64,000 bases of DNA from Diphasiastrum complanatum (lineage: Eukaryota; Streptophyta; Lycopodiopsida; Lycopodiales; Lycopodiaceae): assembly GCA_029204225.1 (NCBI GenBank), contig MU832036.1, positions 1 to 64,000 of the forward strand, in the 5' to 3' direction. The position numbers and the translations under genes were made by a program. Shown here one piece after another: positions 1 to 11,500 of this stretch (positions are counted from its first letter, which is position 1; each line of letters begins with the position of its first letter). The notes below the pieces were generated by a model, which was not told where the DNA came from, ran no database searches, and saw only the letters and a list, made by a program, of their open reading frames with translations.

Positions 1-1432
1 CAAGAAACGTCTTGACTTTAACTGGGTCTACAAGATGTTTATGCACTTGCCTATTCTTGGAGCAGTTTAAAAATTTTATCACCACCTTGTACTTCCTCTT
101 ATTTTCCAAGTTTATTTGTAATTTTGATGGTTCTTAATACTTAAAAGGAAATTTTCCTTAAAAAACATATGGTTTAAGACTCCTTTCTCTCCCACTGTAG
201 GGTGCAGAGAAGTCTGATAATGATTGGATCAGAATGGTCAGTGATCTGTTGTGCTGTACACATTGTGTTGTATTCAAGAGAATAAAAAAAATTCAATTTA
301 TGATGTTTGGCATTCCAGCTGTGATCCACTTTTCATGCCTAAGTGCCAACTTAATCAGAATGAGATCCTCTCAAATTCACAGGTACAAATGGGCATACAT
401 AAAAAATGTAGCTCAAGAGCTCTACAAGTCTTTCCACCACCACAATAAACTCACTGTGCTCAACTTTTACCCTTCTCTGTACCATATTTAGAAATGCATA
501 TCATAAACAGTAATTGTGGGACATTGTACATGACTCAACTTACCTATCTTGTCAGAATAGTCCCTTAAAGTATAACTGGAACCCAGTCCCCCAGTCACGT
601 CATAGTATCCAAAAACTTCATCCCAGCACCTTACAGTATCTCAAAGCTCTACGCCTTCTAACAGCCACCAACAAAATTGTTAAATCATCACTGGCACTTG
701 AGATTCTTAAGAAGTGCATTGGGAAGCTGTTATAAAATTGGCGTACTGGCACACTCTTAAAATTGAAACGTGCTCAGAGCAGCAAGCACATTGATCTTCC
801 CAAAATATCCTACATTAAGATTATCATGCTATATTCCCCTTAGGATCCATGTCAAGGACTACATTGCACTCACTCAGTGCTGAACATGTACATAGCAAAC
901 AATGGGCCATGCTGTTGGAAATAGGCATTCAGGGACCAATTTATGAACACGTGACTGGAATGTTGAGATCACCTTCTCCTGAGAAAAAGAAGTTTTATAT
1001 AAGCAGCATCCCAACAAGGAAGAGCTTTTTGTTGCAACATTGAATGTCATGTTCTGCTTTCACCAGGCACTCCATCCTTGAATATTTAGCTGTAGATATG
1101 CTCTGTCTGAAAGCTACCTCGCAGGACTGTGTAAATATGCATCCATGAACAATTCAATCAAGGCTCCTGGAATCTGTTTCTTTGATGTGTCAAAACTCAT
1201 ACTTCACTAAAATAAAAATTTCATAAATAAATGTATTGAGGTCACAGCCCTCGAGTCAGATTATCCAAGAAAATGTGCGTAATTGCTGCTCTTCTAGATG
1301 TCTCATGTTGTCCCTCTTTTGTGCAAAGACAAGGGTCAAACATCCAAAATTGCGCAAGCATGTGGTTAGGTATTCATCAGAAGATGATGTGGCAAACTTG
1401 TGCTCAGATGGCATTCTTGACTTAAAAACAGA
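1..1432. other. 3' flank of MED33; nothing recognisable
   Basis: AT-rich sequence downstream of the MED33 stop, probably including its 3' UTR. The short open frames on either strand lack codon structure or known motifs. I see no transposon ends, RNA genes or repeats. Confidence 0.5.
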
Positions 1433-2571
1433 TCAAGAAATAATAATCTCTGCAGCAACACTCATGGCAGCTGGGCCACCTCTTTCTAGAAGAGCAACTG
1501 CAAGTGTGTGCTCTTTCCAAAACCTCAATCCTTTTGAAATTATTTTCAGGCTTTCAGGTTTTACATCTCTAAGCCAACTTGGTGCACATGTAACAATCAA
1601 AGCTAAAAATGTCACAACGTAGGATTTCCAAGTAATTTGTCCACAGCCTATTGAAATCCTTTCCTCCAGCACAGAGGCCAAAAAGTCCATATGGAAGCCA
1701 AAAGTACCCTTTCTGCTATCATTTGGTGATATTGCTAGACCAGAGGTTGACTTCAGGCTGGCCAAGGAGATCCCCCATGCCAATACTGCACTTAATATAG
1801 AGAAATGTGCAATGACATAACCTTCAAGCACTGTATCTCCTCTACAAATGGTTTGCGGGTTTCGGAAACAATATCCAGATAAAAAAAAGGTTGGTAAACT
1901 TTCCATGAACAAGGTCTGTACCAATGTTGGCCCCCCTGACACAAACAATAAAGAAGCCCCTAGAATTGATGCTTGTAATGCACGAGCCGTGCAATGCGCA
2001 AAGGAATTAGGTGGACGCTTTGATTGAGTTCCCACTACACTTAGAGGTTGAACACATACTTTGCTTTCCTGATTTCTTGCGGCTTCAATGACAAGCAATA
2101 AAATTTCACTTGCTATGAAAATGGTATCATGAAGTGATGGATAGACCCGCAGATACAGTATTCCAGGAGCCACTGGAATTTGACTTCCAGGAGAAAAATT
2201 CTTATCACCAAAAAGAGCACTAACACCACCAATGACATTCACCCTGGATAGTAAAGAGGTCGCTGAACCAATTGTGACAGCAAAACAATTTCGAAGCAAC
2301 TGTCTCACAGAATCCTTATCTTGCTGGAAAACCGTGCGCGTTGCAGAAGATATGATGAAGTCGTGCCACTTCCTCATTTTCTGAGCCCAAAGTGCTGCAA
2401 CAACTGGCATACTAGGCCAAGGACATCCAGATGCACAAAAAGCAAGGCCCGGTCCAGCTAATCCCATAATGGCCACCAAGTATGGTTCATCCACCTTCAG
2501 TGTTATTGTTAGGCTCACCAATGCCGCTAGCGGGAGAGGAAGAGATGCTGGTGCATTACCAACTAGGGCCC
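1433..2571 (-). CDS. MED33: MED33 exon 12, C-terminal third (residues 967-1345)
   Basis: Acceptor AAGCAG|GGGCCC. Encodes [56 protein letters not shown] then [76 protein letters not shown], and a C-terminus [19 protein letters not shown]. All have direct counterparts in the last 370 residues of plant MED33. The stop is TAA at 1435-1433. The open frame upstream of 2571 (to 2665) is intronic. Confidence 0.95.
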
Positions 2572-5500
2572 CTGCTTGCATGGAAAACAAACACAAAATA
2601 GTAAGACATTTGTTTGATTGATTTGAATAGAGATTTTGAAGCAGGCTGGGCCTCATAAGTTTCATGCACTTGTGAGAGGTCTAAACATCCAGATTCCAAA
2701 TTATATAGAGATTAATTAGCACTATGAGGTTGATGTGGTCTTCTGAGTCATTGCACTGTCTGTTCGTCTGATGCATAGAATCTGAATGCAAATATAGATG
2801 CTCCTACAGCAAGTTCATGTACGGCTGTTATTAAATACCAAGTCAAAAGAGCTTCTTGAAAGGAGGCTTTAAAGTTCCAGTTAAAGCTCAACACAGTTTT
2901 ACCTTTAAAAGCATCAGGTACCAACACACCGGCAGACGCAAGTATGTTTTTCATCTCTTCCCCTATTGTCATAAGATTTGCTGCTGGGCTTGGCCAATCG
3001 TTCCCATTCATCGATGCTGATTTTGACGATCCACGTATTACCTCAGCCGTGAAATAGCTTACTATAGGTGCAATTGATGCTGGAAAGTAGTTCAGCAAGT
3101 CGCTCAGCCCTGCATGACAGTTAAACAGATAAGAATTTCGGCAGGGTCAAAGCCTAGAACATTAATGATTAGAAAAAACAAAAAACAATAATTTCACAAA
3201 GAAGAACTATTGCTTTGATTCAACTATTGAAAGGATCAAAAGGTCTGAGTAGCCAATTATTAGAATCATAAGTATGATTCATAAGTGGGGTGACCTGATC
3301 TTATTAGTACTCACACACATACAACAAAGAATAGATAGAGAATAAGAGAATATCTCAGATTCAAATCATAGATCTGAGACTCACGACAATAGAATATGGA
3401 CGAGGATGCAGGTCCTCTTTAAATAATATTTGCCTATCTCTAACGTAGGCAAAAGCGAAAGCTAAAGCTAAGGCATAAAGCTTATTCCTACAACTAGCTT
3501 CTATACTTGGTAAATATCCAAGTTAATTTCTAAATAAAAATGTAAGTCCTATAATAGTTCTCTAGCACCCTACTACATGCTAGATCTATAACTTAACATA
3601 AATAGGCATAGGCCCCTAAAATAGCTCAGGCATGGCTTATTAACAATAGGGGTAAAATGAACATTAATTTCTAACACTCCCCGTTAATGTTTATTTTGTT
3701 ATCGATCACTCCTAAAAGTTCTCTAAACTTCCAAATTTATTTTTACCAAGTTCTTTGATCAAAATATCTGCAACTTGCTCTTTCATAAGACAATAGATAA
3801 GCTCAACTTCATAATTCTAAAGTTTCTCTTGATAAAGTGTTGTTGTACTTCAATATGCTTTGATCTACTATGAAAAATTGGATTCTTTGCCAATTTGATG
3901 CAACTTTGGTTATCACACTGAAGTACTATAGGTGTTGCCCGTACCCTAACTTGCATCGGAATGTAATTCCAGACGCATAGGGTTCCGGAACGAGCATTCC
4001 AGAACTCAGCGTTCCGGAACGTCGGATCCCTTAAAAAGAAAACTTAACTTCCTGCATGTTTAAATGCATGGTTCCCTCTTACAATTATGGGCTGTTCTGT
4101 GAACTATGTCCATGTTCTATTGCCAAATTAATCATTAAAATTTAGACAATTTAAACTTTAGAACCTGTAATACGTATTATGCTGGCAACATCATCATTCA
4201 CTAGTTTATCCTAGAAGAGATGAACACTGGTTCCGAAATGACTGTAGCAGTTCGTTTGTTCATATGCACATCTCCACAGTGGCTCACTTTACTTACAGGA
4301 ATTGAATTCTCAGCTAGATTTGGTGTTCCCAATGTTATCTTTGAGGCAAGCAATATTTTCCAAGTGACTTTTAAGTTTTACTGGTGCTAGACGTGGTGCA
4401 ATTGAACCTTGCTACTTGTGAAACACTCACTGGTTCTTGGACTTTTTAAGTTCATTGAGTACCCCTATTCATATATTTCCTGACAAATTAAGGCAGAAAA
4501 CTTTCAGTCCTTCCACAGTATCTAGAATACTCTATTGAAGGTGATGGTGAACAATGGAGGACATAAAAATGCATTTTTGGAATTTTTTGTACATCCTTGA
4601 ATGTTGTTTTTTCCACCCCAACACACTGTTTAAAAAAAAACCAAAAAAGTAAATATTGCAACGTTCCGATCTGGAACGCTCCCAGATCCCGGAACCAATC
4701 CAGAACACCCCAGGAACGCAGCGTTCCAGAACACAACGCATCTATGCCTGTACCATATAAAAATCATGTACAATTCTTCATAACCCAATTGCCTCACATC
4801 CTACACTTGTAGCAGCTCGGTACTCTGCCTCTGTAGATGGCAATGCAATGGTAGGCTGCTTCTTTGAACTCCAAGATATAGGACCTGATCCAAGACTAAA
4901 GACATAACCTGTAATCGATCTTCGATCTTCCGAGTCTCCAGCCCAATCACATCAACAAATCCCTGTAATAGCAAAATATCTACCTTTGAAATATCTAAGT
5001 ATCCGTTTCGCAGCTTTCCAATGAACCTATTTTGGTTTAACCATAAACTGACTTACCATACTTACAACCATAGTACCTCGTGGTACCGCCGGTATGGTAC
5101 CGCCCTGGGATCCGCGGTACCAGGGCGGTACCATTCTTAATTTTTTTTTTAATTTTTTAATATATTTTTAATAAATTTTTTTTGCATATTAACTACCAAA
5201 AAAGGACAAAAAAAGGTAAAAAAAGGGGGTTCTGGGTGTAAAAAAGGAGGGTACAGTACATGATGCAGGGGACTGTTGCAGTGGCACATGGGCACTACGA
5301 GTGAGCAGACCGAGGGGCCAATGGGAGACCAACACAGGGGGGTAGCATCACATGGGGGCAAGTACAGAGGCACATGGGCATTGTGGGTGAGCAGACCATG
5401 GGCCCAATGGGAGACCAACACAGGGGGGAGCATCACATGGGGGCAGGTACAAAGGCACATGGATGGATGATGGGGATCCACATGGCCGATCAGGCTGTGG

Positions 5501-8500
5501 GGGGCACTCACAATGCCATTGTGGTCGGCATTTTCAGAGGCTGTGAGAGAGCTAGTGATAGACAGTGAGAGAGCAAGCGAGAGCCGGTGACAAGCTGTGA
5601 GAACAGGCTGTGAGAGACAGGATGTTTCAGAGATAGGGTGCTGTGAGAGGGTGTTCAAGGACTAGGGTGCTGTCAGAAGAAGGTCGATCGAGATGGCAGA
5701 GCGCATACCATCGAAGGCCGAGGGCGAAGCCAGGAAAGCTTGAGGAAGATATCCGAAGGCACAACGAGAGACATCGGAAGCAAGAGGCAGATATCCGAGA
5801 GATGCTGCGACAGACTCGGCAGAGAAATCCGGAACTGGAGCCACCCGCCCCCGCTGTGGATCCTGTCCCCGCTGTCGAGCTGGATCTGGATGAGCAGATC
5901 GGAATGAATTTCACACGACGGCAGCTCATCATGGTCAGGGAAAGGTCGGCCAGACGTCGGGCTAACCAGGAGGCAGCTCGGGCTAACCGGGAGGCAGAGC
6001 AAGAGCGACAAAACAATGCACCAGACGAGGGCGAGGAGTCGATGGAGGATCAGTGAGGGATGTTTAGAATAGATAAGGTCCAGCCGTATGTGGCGGACTG
6101 TTGCTATGTAGTTTTCGGCAGTTTATGGTGCAACAAATAACTAGATGGTTGCTTAAAAAAATGACAGTATATGTGATGTTATCTTGATACAACGGTTGAA
6201 TATATACATAGTTGTTTTTTGTGCAACGCGAGCCTGGTCATGTAAGATGCAATGTCTGTAATTTTTTTAAATGCAGATGTATATGTGTTTATGAATGTCG
6301 TTTGGGGTGTAGGGGTGATTGTTGTGCTCATGATGTAGGTGCATATATGTGAAGCTAGCATTCACTTCAAACGAAATTAAATGAAAATAGGATTCACACA
6401 CGCACATAGAATTCGACATAAAATAAAGCATCACATGTACAGAGCGACATACGCACAATGTGCAGCAAATAATGTAGGCCAAACACGGTATATAATGTGA
6501 GAAATCATCTGAGTACAATGGTAGACCATCTGCTGGAGACAAACTACTGAAACTAAAACAACAGAGCCACAATCAATGCTCTGGCTTTGACTCAGACGAA
6601 TGCTCTAGAGACAACTCAGGGCCCCGAGCTGACTCTCGCAGCCAATATCTCTGCCTCTCTGGAACTGGCATGGGCTGTGTATCCGAGGGGGAAGACTCGT
6701 CATCCTCATCCTCCCAATCAGCCTCCACATCAGCCCCCAAGCAGGCCAAACCAACAACACCTGCTCCAACTGGCTGTGATACTGCAACTCTACCTGTACC
6801 TGGAGCCCTGCGTGGTTGTCCTCTCCTCCCTGGCAGTTTCTGTGCCTCGCCTTTCTTGTTCGGTGCACCCTTGGGCCTTCCCGGTCTCTTGCGGACAAGA
6901 GGAGCTGTCAATGCCTCGTCACCCCCATGCAAATCACCTGGCTGGCTAGGCTGGGCCCAAGCTGAGGCCGGCTGGGATAGGGAAGCAAAAGAGGGAACTC
7001 CCTGTGCACCTGAGCGAGGAGGATGAGCTCGTGGAGTGTGTGCCTGTGGGGCTGCTGCAGGTGGAGGAACTGGCTGTGCAGGAGGCGAGTACAGTGGCAA
7101 TATGTACTGAAAGGGGCGTTGTGCTGGCCGGTACTGGTACATCCTGGGTGTTGCCAAAGGAGGAGGATGTGACGTGGGTGCTGCCACTGGAGGAGCCACT
7201 GTGGATGTGGGCGCTGCAAGAGAAAACCTGGGCACAGATGGTGGCCTGCTATGGAGACCTGGTGCTGCAGAAGTGGACGGCGATGGAGGGGCTGCAGGCC
7301 TAAATGGCATCGGTGGCACTAGAGGAGTTGTGCGACGCACATACACCCTCTGAGGAGCTAGAGGAACTGTAGGCACCTCATGCGGCTGCTCTGGCTGGGA
7401 CTCTATGTATGGTATGCTGGCAAGAGATGATGGGGGCGCCCTGACACTCGACATCTGCTGGGCCTTTGAATCCAATGTGGCAACCAAGTCGGCCAGCTGG
7501 GCATCCGAATACAAATGCTCTGGGCTCTGGGACTCATCCTGTGCACTAGCCTCTAAATCATCCTGTGCACCAACCTCTGAATCATCTTGTGCACCAACCC
7601 CTGAATCAACCCAAGCCTCATCCCGTGCCTCATCATGTGCACCCTGTAGACCCTGCATGGCCTCCCAATCTGTGCAATGAAAGTCATCAGGTGCCTCCTC
7701 TGGTGTGCTGTCGTAGTAACTCCCATGACTCTGTGCTGCACGCATCCAAACATCTGCGGGACCGGCATCTAAACCACTCTGCCCTCTATCAAGAGCCTCC
7801 TCCATCATGTCGACATAGGTAGGTATGCCACTGGCCCCCCCTGTGTGCCCTGCCTGTCTGCCGGTATAACCTGTGCCATGTGTCCCACCTCTGCCACGTG
7901 ATGCACCTGTGACCCCTGCCCGTGGCGTGTGCCCTGCACCTGTATCATCTGCCTCATCCCTATCTGATCTGGCAAACACAACCCGAATGGGCTCATCCTC
8001 ATCATGCTCATCCTCTGACACTGGCTCATCTGCCTCATACAATGGGGGCTCTCTGTGCTCAAGCCCAAGCTCTCTCTCTCTCATCTCGGCAAGCTCCCTC
8101 TCTCTCTCTGCCATCAACTGTGTGCCCAGGTCATCTGCAGGCATGGGATGGGTGCTGTCCGTAGGCAAGTCAACCTGGCGCTCCAAATCTGATATCTTCG
8201 TCTGCAAGGTTTATAATTTGCATGTCAGAGAGACAACTTTATCAAGAAATGAAACCAACATACCAGGAGTCAACCAACATGCTATGAAAGATTAGCTTAT
8301 CACCTGCAATGCGCTCGTAATGGTCGGAAGTCTCCTGGCGAGACGTGCGTTGGTGCTACAGAACACCAACCGCTCCAACTGACTCACTGACAACCGGTTT
8401 CTTCTCCTCGTGTGAATGAGTGCCCATGTGCTCCAATTACGCTCACACACGAAGGCAGCACAGTCCTGTGGTGCGTGCATTGAAATACTTCAGCACATTG

Positions 8501-11500
8501 TGGCAGAGGTGGAACTTCAACGAAACACAACAATGGAGGATAAAATGAGATGCATACCTAAGAAAGGACACGCAGTGCAAGACGCTGTATAGATGGGTAT
8601 GTGCTACCGAACATGGTCCACCAGGTAATGGGTAGCTGCCTCCTCTCTAGATCCTGAGCAGCCGGGTGCCCATGCCGAAACGAAATGCAGCGAGCTCCTC
8701 CATGAGCCTGATAGGATCCAAACCTATGTGTGGACCCACCCTCTGAATGTACTGAAGCCAATCGGCCTCGAGCTCCCTGTCTGCGATCTGTGTCGGAGAG
8801 AGGAAGAGGGGATGCAGCATGTGTGCAACGTTGTGGATACTCCTGTGGAAGTAGTTCCACCGAGTCTCCCATATGAACTTCAGCTCTGTCATCCTGCAGG
8901 TGAGGGGCATGTGGTTTAGGGCATTACGAAAAAACTTAACATTGAAGTGTCGACCCCTCGCTGTCAGCCATGCAGAGCACAATGTAGAGTGGTTGAAGCA
9001 GTCCTGACAATGTCTGTGCATCTCTCCAGAACTGGTCTCCCCTCACCGTGGAAGAAAAGTGCTCCCCATCCTCAGTGTGCGGAAACGTACTGGCACCCTA
9101 AAGATCACTGGCAACCATCTGTAGAAGCTGGGCCCTGCACCTGATCAAACGGTCGATGACCACCAAGTCGAATGCAAAGCGTGTGGGGGCTGGCTTACGG
9201 AGGTCCAGATGGCTGAACACCCGGAACATGGCAAGAACACGCCTCTTTCTGGTGACAAAAGTCACCAGGAAGAGGGCCTCCCGGATGATGGCTCTAACCC
9301 AGGGAAGTGCTCCAATGTCCCCCATCAGAAGGTCTATGTCGTGGGCTGCACAGGGGGTGTATGAACAATATGAGGGAACTCGGCCTCTAGCAGTACACCC
9401 ATCGGAATGCAATTCGTGGCATTGTCTGTCACCACCGTGACGACATGTTGTGGGCCTATGGCTAGGATGGAAGACGTGATGACATCAAACATGAACTCTG
9501 CAGATATGACTCTCCCCCCCCCTGCTGCAATCCACTGCCCTCAAAAACTGTGTGCCCATGCAGCTGGAGACCAGTATGTTGAGGATCGGCCTCCTCCTGA
9601 CATCAGTCCAGCCATCGGACATGATGTTGCAACCGTAAGTGGCCCAGTGCCGACGTAGAGGCTCCATCTCTCTAGACAAGGACTCAACCCTATCCCTCAG
9701 CATGTGTGTGCGGACAACCTCTGAACTAGGGACTCTCCAGCTAGGGCTGAGAGATTGTGCAAGGCGGAAGGCCCTTCTGAAGGGCTCAGAGTCGGTGATG
9801 GCAAAGGGCAGGTTCAGCTCGTAAATCAGACTGGCCACGGCCTGTGTGGCCTCACTGTCCATGTGCGGCTGATGCGCGCCGCGAATGGTCTGCTGCACAA
9901 GGGCTCTCCCTGGTGGGCGACGGGTGGTGGACCTCCAGCACGGTGCACCAACCGTGACGGGAATGGACGATGACGCGACAGGCTGGGCACTGGTGGATGC
10001 ATCGGCTGTAGACATGGAATGGGGAGAGTGGGATGCACTGGCAAGGATGGGTGCAACAACATAGGTGGGGTGCACTGGTGGAGGGGCAACATCTGGCATG
10101 GGGTACGAAAACTGCTGGCTGAGGAGGTCATCCGGATGGGAAGGGAAGGAAGAAGGGATCTCTTCCACGTCCTCGAAGGCCCCAGCAGTAGCATCCTGGG
10201 CCTGCTCGGGTGGCGGAGAGTCCATGAGAAAGTCGTAGACTGGTGGAGTGCGAGCAACAGTGGGTGGTGGTCGAACCGCAGTGGCAACTCGCGGACGTGA
10301 TGGGACGGGATCCACCAGAATCTGAGCAGATGGGGGTGCGTGAGGTAGAACTGTCTGAGGGGGATGACGGGCAAAGGGACCGGAGGAGGATGCACTCCCT
10401 CTCCTCATGCGTGCCAGCCAAGCAGGCAGCAACTCTGGGTCAGCCACATAAGGAGCGGTGCAAAATCGGAGAATGCCCTCCGAAATGGTGTTCTCCCCTA
10501 CCACGAGCCGCGGCCCGTAGGTGTCCAGTAGTCGCTGCCTGTCGGGGACGGTCATGTTGCCACAAGGGGCAGCATTCAAGGTGGCACCATTTTTGGCGCG
10601 TGCACCGAGCAGATGGCCTTTAAGGCAAGTGAGGGATGCAACAAACTCGATGAGACAGTATCGGCAGCGCACGATCTTCTGACCGGTCTTGTTGGCCTTG
10701 TCGGCAACCCGCCTGACAATGTCTACCTCGTCCCACAGACCGGAAAGGTCGGATTGCACCATTGCAGATGAAATGAGGGATGGATTGCTGGAAAAAAAAC
10801 AGCAGGGTTCACTATTGGAGAGACGCTGAAAATGGGCGAAGGCAGGTCCTTGCAAATCAGATGCAAGGCAGGGCGGTCTGTGGGCGAAGGGCGACACAAA
10901 TTAGACGCAAGGCAGGGAAGGCAGGGCAGCAAAACCAGTAGCGAAGGCAGGGCAACGATGGCTGGAAAGAGAAGAAGCGAGGGGGGCGGGTAGATTAGGT
11001 TTAAAAAAATTTGAAAAAATATTAAATATTAATTATATTAATATATTATGGTACCGCGGTCCTCGTCAAGCTCGACTCACCTAAGAACTCAACCCCAATA
11101 AGTTGTAAATTGTTGATAGCACCCACAAGCAATCCACTTTCCATTTTCCCAAGCTCCAAGGTAGCTCTATTACCACTTTAATGGCTCCCACACAATCACT
11201 TGGAAAAGAAACAAAAGCACACAAGAGCATTGGTTGTGGCAAAGACCACCCGACCAACGTCTAATGACTGGCTTGAAACCCCCAAGCTGAGGTCTACCAC
11301 TAAATACTACGATAGCTAGTGCATGAAATGATCAATTGACCGTCGATACAATACAATAAAAAGGAGGGATGAGGGTATAGATATACTTTCCCAAACCCTA
11401 GCCCCATAAGACATGCCAATTTTCCTTTCAAAATCATTCCCTTCTATGCATAGCAACAATACCCAATATAGACATCCTAATCAGTCTTGCATGAGGCAAT

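Larger units (their letters stand above)
3258..5075 (-). mobile_element. Ty1/copia 3' end: RNase H, PPT and 3' LTR (interrupted fragment)
   Basis: Read on the minus strand, the segment from about 5060 contains copia RNase H motifs: [18 protein letters not shown]-like, [33 protein letters not shown] and [15 protein letters not shown]. After an insertion (4744-3946) it resumes with [19 protein letters not shown] and [14 protein letters not shown] purine tract (AACGGGGAG) precedes TGTTAG at 3676, the start of a 3' LTR that runs to about 3258, where it ends CTAATA in place of CTAACA. There are several stops, so this is a dead fragment. The upstream part of pol is missing, cut off next to the hAT element. 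Confidence 0.8.
5082..11060 (-). mobile_element. hAT-superfamily DNA transposon (about 6 kb), decayed
   Basis: The ends share the GCGGTACCAT core in inverted orientation (5125-5134 and 11048-11057) beside AT-rich tracts. CCTCGT directly flanks both ends (5076-5081 and 11061-11066), extendable to 8 bp with two mismatches, as expected for a hAT target duplication. Inside is a minus-strand, intron-containing transposase (10762 to 6573) and a small plus-strand open frame (5643-6056) convergent with it. GC content and codon use are clearly higher than in the AT-rich host introns around it. Confidence 0.75.

Noticed and set aside
2572-2665. Upstream extension of the MED33 last exon starting with an ATG ([11 protein letters not shown])
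   Set aside because: It precedes a clear acceptor at 2571 and the family sequence begins only at [12 protein letters not shown], so this part is intron.
5149-5658. 169-codon minus-strand open frame rich in His, Pro and Ser
   Set aside because: It arises from a local repeat (CACATGGGC / GGGAGACCAACACAGG units) inside the hAT element and has no domain or splice context.
6670-8295. Several plus-strand open frames opposite the transposase last exon
   Set aside because: They are antisense shadows of the Pro- and Ser-rich minus-strand exon, which is supported by phase and splice sites.
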